Positions 61,284 to 64,000 of a stretch of DNA of 64,000 bases are shown piece after piece. The notes beneath the pieces are model-generated. The model did no database searches, had not been told where the DNA came from, and worked only from the letters and a program-made list of their open reading frames with translations. The stretch's first letter is position 1. Each line of letters opens with the position of its first letter. Position numbers and translations under genes: made by a program. Source of the DNA: an uncultured Oscillospiraceae bacterium (GTDB lineage Bacteria > Bacillota > Clostridia > Oscillospirales > Oscillospiraceae); NCBI GenBank assembly GCA_934567355.1, contig CAKTJC010000008.1, forward strand, positions 31,075-95,074, read 5' to 3'.

Positions 61284-62615
61284 TTAGTCAGCGCTGTACT
61301 TATCCAGCATCTCAATCCAGCTGCCCACGGTGAAGGCAACGGATGCGCAGTACTCGGGGTCTTCCAGAACCAGCTTGCCGGTGGTGGTCCACCAGTCGTA
61401 GCCGGCGTCGTTCTTGGCAGCGAATTCCACGGTGGTGCCGTCCTCGGCCATGCCGCCGGTCATGTGGTGGAACTTGGCCTCGTTGTCAGCAGCGACGGTG
61501 GGGTTGGAGGAGTAGCCGCCCATGTCCTTGCCCCAGGCGGAGAAGCCGTCCACGGTGCAGGTCATGTAAGCGATGAAAGCGCATGCAGTCCAGGGCAGAG
61601 GAGAGTTGTCGGTGACGAACAGGTAATGGCAGTAGCCATAGCCGCCGATGCCCTGATAGCCGTCCTGATAAGCAGCGACCTTGACGTTGTTGACGGAGAC
61701 GGAATCGGACTCTTCCACGGAGCGCAGCTTGGAGTAAACCAGCAGGCCGAACTGATCGGTAGCGGAGTCGGAAACCAGAGTGTTGCAGATGGGGCCGTCG
61801 TCGGTCTGAGCAGAGTAGCTCTCGACCCACAGCTTGATCCACGCCAGAGCATAGCAGCCGTCCTCACCCAGACCCAGGTCTTCGGCGTCGACCTTCATCT
61901 CTTCGATGACGGGAGCGAAGTAAGCCTGCTCGTCAGCGGGCAGAGCCTCGTAGGCTTCGCGCAGCCATGCGGCATAGGTGTCCTCGGTCAGCATGTACAG
62001 GAAGTTCTTGCCGACGATCTCGGAGTCGATGTCCATGAACAGGCCATGCTCGCCCTCAGCAACGAAATCCCAGCAGTTGTCATAGGTCTTGTCGCCGGTG
62101 CAGTTGTACTCGAACACCTTGTTCAGAGTCTGCAGGGGCAGGAAACCGGTGTAGTCAGCGGCGGTGGTGCCGTTGGCCTCAGCCCAGTCCTTGGGGATGA
62201 AGGTGTCCAGGATACCGGTCTGAACCATCTTGGACTCGATCTGGTTGCCGTCCTGGATCAGGGTCATGGCGAAGGTGCCGGTGGGCTTCAGGGAGTCAGC
62301 GGTCAGCTGGTCAAAGATCTTGTTGTTCTTGGGCTGCTGCCACTCGAACTCCATGGTGTAGCTGGGGTCGATGGTCTGCAGGTACTCAATGAACAGGGGC
62401 AGTGCGCTCTTGCCGCGGCTGGAGTTGCCCACGCCATAGAACATCTTGCCGTTGGATTCCTCGATGGCCTTCTTGGCCAGCTCTTCCAGGGTCATGTCCT
62501 GTGCCTGAGCGATGATGGACTTGACATCATCCTCGGCGGAAGCGGTACCGGCGGCATAAACGGCCATACCCATGACCATGCACACTGCCAGCAGCATAGC
62601 AATGATTCTCTTCAT
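61284..62615 (-). CDS. Extracellular solute-binding protein of the ABC importer
   Basis: A 443-residue secreted binding protein. The signal peptide (MKRIIAMLLAVCMVMGMAVY) is followed by a probable cleavage after TASA; no lipobox cysteine is present at the right place. The fold looks like a family-1 or iron/spermidine-type binding protein (MFYGVGNSSRGKSALPLFIEYL, FAMTLIQDGNQIESKMVQTG), but the acidic, tryptophan-rich sequence shows no clear metal-binding tyrosine pair. First gene of the operon; a TATAAT lies at 62684-62679 on the minus strand without a good -35. The substrate is unknown. Confidence 0.85.
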   Translation of the reverse strand: MKRIIAMLLAVCMVMGMAVYAAGTASAEDDVKSIIAQAQDMTLEELAKKAIEESNGKMFYGVGNSSRGKSALPLFIEYLQTIDPSYTMEFEWQQPKNNKIFDQLTADSLKPTGTFAMTLIQDGNQIESKMVQTGILDTFIPKDWAEANGTTAADYTGFLPLQTLNKVFEYNCTGDKTYDNCWDFVAEGEHGLFMDIDSEIVGKNFLYMLTEDTYAAWLREAYEALPADEQAYFAPVIEEMKVDAEDLGLGEDGCYALAWIKLWVESYSAQTDDGPICNTLVSDSATDQFGLLVYSKLRSVEESDSVSVNNVKVAAYQDGYQGIGGYGYCHYLFVTDNSPLPWTACAFIAYMTCTVDGFSAWGKDMGGYSSNPTVAADNEAKFHHMTGGMAEDGTTVEFAAKNDAGYDWWTTTGKLVLEDPEYCASVAFTVGSWIEMLDKYSAD

Positions 62616-62840
62616 ATCAGTGTTTCCTCCTGAATAAAAATTTCGTCCGCCAGGGGGCTATCCCCTGTGTACGATCTTATTATAACGGCACAATCAACAA
62701 AATGGAATTGGCAATTCTGATATTTTTTGTTTGATTCAGCTTTTTTTACAAAACAGGAAAGAAAAGGGGCGTGGCAATGATATAATTCGTGCAACCCTCG
62801 AGAGAACCTTTCGGGGAGAGTCGCTTCTGTTGCGGATCGC

Positions 62841-62869
62841 TTGCTATTGAGACCCGTGTGTGCTATACT
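62841..62869 (+). promoter_or_regulatory. Promoter of the broken hydrolase gene
   Basis: TTGCTA (62841-62846), 17 bases, TATACT (62864-62869), about 40 bases before the start codon. Confidence 0.65.
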
Positions 62870-62911
62870 GAGTATCAATTCAACAAATCGGAAATTGGGA
62901 GGATGCCAATC

Positions 62912-63974
62912 GTGAATGACAGCAGAGACTTCAAAAAAGAGTATGAGGCCTTTTTGGCAAAAGTCCCGTATCAGACAGCAATTATTGACAATGTAAAGGT
63001 AAGATACCAGTATGGCGGCAAGGATGGCGCGCCGGTCATTCTCTTTTTAACGGATTAGGGAACCTCTGAATAAATCGTCTGCGGCTGTGAGCGGATCTTT
63101 TCCGCCTACTCTTCGGTATCGAAAACGGGAAATACATACAGTATTCCCCCGTTTTCGATACCTCGATTGGCCGAAAAATCTCTCGCTCACAGCTCTTGCC
63201 AATTTAATCAGAGCTTCTTTAGAGATGCAGGAAATGTGGATGCCGTATGCCGAAAAGCTTGGAAAGGAATACAGATTTCTGATTTATGAATATCCGTTCC
63301 ATACTGCGGACGCGGACGAACAGATCGACTTTGCTGCGAAACTATTGAAAGCACTGTCTATCGAAAAAGTGATTTTGATCGGTGCAAGTGACGGCGGTGT
63401 ATATGCCCAGATTTTTGCAAAAAGGCATCCGGAATCCGTTTTGACCATGATCCTGACGACCACCTTGACGATCGATTCCGATTATGTCAGAGACATCCAA
63501 AAGGAGCGCTTTTCCACTCCGATGCTCCTTCTTTTGCTGAAATTGGTTCCCGCAAAAGCGGAAATGAAGCTGCTGTTAAAAAAGAGCACGGGATTTTTGG
63601 AATGTGAATCGGAAGAGAATCGGAAATATGGCAGCGGGTTCTATGAAACAGTGGCTTCTGACCTGAACTATAAGCATCGGTTTATTCACAGCTTTCAGTG
63701 CGTATATATGCTCAAGGACTATCCGCTTTTCAAAGAAAGTGATTTCGAGTATCTGAGGGGAAAAATACAGGTTCTCCTTCCGGAGAAAGACATTTTCAAA
63801 AAAGAGGATCAGGATCGTCTTAAGGATCTTTTCAGAAAGCTGGATGCAGAGATTCTCGATGTTCCGGGCGGACATGTAGGATTCATCGTCCAGTCAGACT
63901 GCTATATTGATCTGATGGAAAAATTTCTAAGGCAATCCCGCACAGAAAAAAGTGCCAGATACCGCCAAGTGTGA
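62912..63974 (+). pseudogene. Alpha/beta-hydrolase gene interrupted by a palindromic element
   Basis: The first part (GTG 62912, GGGAGG 9 bases upstream; MNDSRDFKKEYEAFLAKVPY) and the second part (from about 63222, EMQEMWMPYAEKLGKEYRF, nucleophile GASDGG, late VPGGHVGFIV histidine) are halves of one alpha/beta hydrolase of about 300 residues. Between them lies a 162-base inverted-repeat element flanked by TA on both sides. Removing it with one TA restores GGATTAGAGATG. The halves are still one base out of frame, which one extra T in the CTCTTTTTAACG run would mend, giving FFNGLEMQEMW. The 3' part could be translated alone but would lack the first strands. Probably inactive. Confidence 0.85.
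63058..63219. repeat. MITE-like palindromic element, copy inserted in a gene
   Basis: Ends are GGGAACCTCTGAATAAAT and the inverted form ATTTAATCAGAGCTTCTT, flanked by TA duplications at 63056-63057 and 63220-63221. The whole interior is palindromic: AGCGGATCTTTTCCGCC..., a GTATCGAAAACGGG stem repeated inverted as CCCGTTTTCGATAC, and ...AAAAATCTCTCGCTCACAGC. Same family as the copies at 3.9, 9.7 and 27.7 kb, and the best preserved. Confidence 0.85.
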
Positions 63975-64000
63975 TATAATAAAGCCATGGATAAACAAAT
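63975..64000 (+). other. Possible start of a further gene at the window edge
   Basis: TATAAT at 63975-63980 is followed after six bases by ATG 63987 and four open codons (MDKQ). If real, the transcript would be almost leaderless. Too little is visible to name the gene; the -35 (GTGCCA at 63952) is weak. Confidence 0.25.

Noticed and set aside
1..64000. CRISPR arrays, tRNA or rRNA genes, prophage
   Set aside because: No regularly spaced direct repeats, no tRNA cloverleaf with GGTTCGAAT-type T loop and no rRNA or phage structural genes were seen on reading both strands.

Overview
The window looks like chromosomal DNA of an anaerobic gut Clostridia, most likely Oscillospiraceae/Ruminococcaceae. 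The grounds are high GC, AGGAGG-type ribosome sites with frequent GTG/TTG starts, oxygen-sensitive enzymes (anaerobic sulfatase maturase, cobalt-early B12 pathway), gram-positive style Opp transporters and many small palindromic intergenic repeats. No rRNA, tRNA, CRISPR, phage or intact transposase was seen. The assignment is inference; no marker gene was compared.

1-20 kb, sulfatase/esterase locus. A LacI regulator (12.1 kb) sits between two divergent operons. Leftward: SGNH hydrolase, sulfatase, peptide-type solute-binding lipoprotein, OppBCDF, alpha/beta hydrolase, sulfatase, AEC-family carrier and the start of an esterase-like protein cut by the window edge. Rightward: lacI, sulfatase, small membrane protein, sulfatase. 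Both promoters carry a matching central-CG operator just downstream of the -10. All four sulfatases have the Cys-type CxPxR motif and no signal peptide, so they should act in the cytoplasm. Next comes a module of two half-size CHR anion transporters divergent from lysR and a radical-SAM sulfatase-maturing enzyme, which would activate those sulfatases. No glycosidase is present.

20-29.5 kb, a second LacI-controlled import operon (leftward): solute-binding protein, OppBCDF, MFS exporter, LacI repressor, beta-lactamase-fold serine hydrolase. A 26-bp palindromic operator covers the predicted transcription start.

30-38 kb, cobalamin operon (leftward) behind a cobalamin riboswitch and terminator: cbiA, cbiC, cbiD, cbiF, cbiG, cbiH and a single-chain CbiJ-CbiE-CbiT fusion. 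38-48.7 kb, ethanolamine utilisation operon with microcompartment shell genes: eutG-like, eutA, eutC, eutL, eutM, eutT, eutB, eutE, pduL, a small Eut protein, eutN, eutH. B12 synthesis beside the B12-dependent ammonia-lyase makes functional sense. The eut order is unusual because eutB is separated from eutC.

48.7-64 kb, housekeeping and transport: a 45-residue membrane peptide gene overlapping ruvC, then ruvA and ruvB; a zinc-ribbon protein with a perfect consensus promoter; a PAP2 phosphatase plus acyltransferase pair; malQ-glgP for glycogen/maltodextrin; a three-gene ABC importer (ATPase with a large insertion, fused double permease, binding protein); and an alpha/beta-hydrolase gene broken by a 162-bp palindromic element. 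Relatives of that element lie directly behind the stop codons of three transporter or sulfatase genes in the first 28 kb. A second repeat family with GTAGGGGCG-like inverted ends occurs in the eut operon and near 61 kb.
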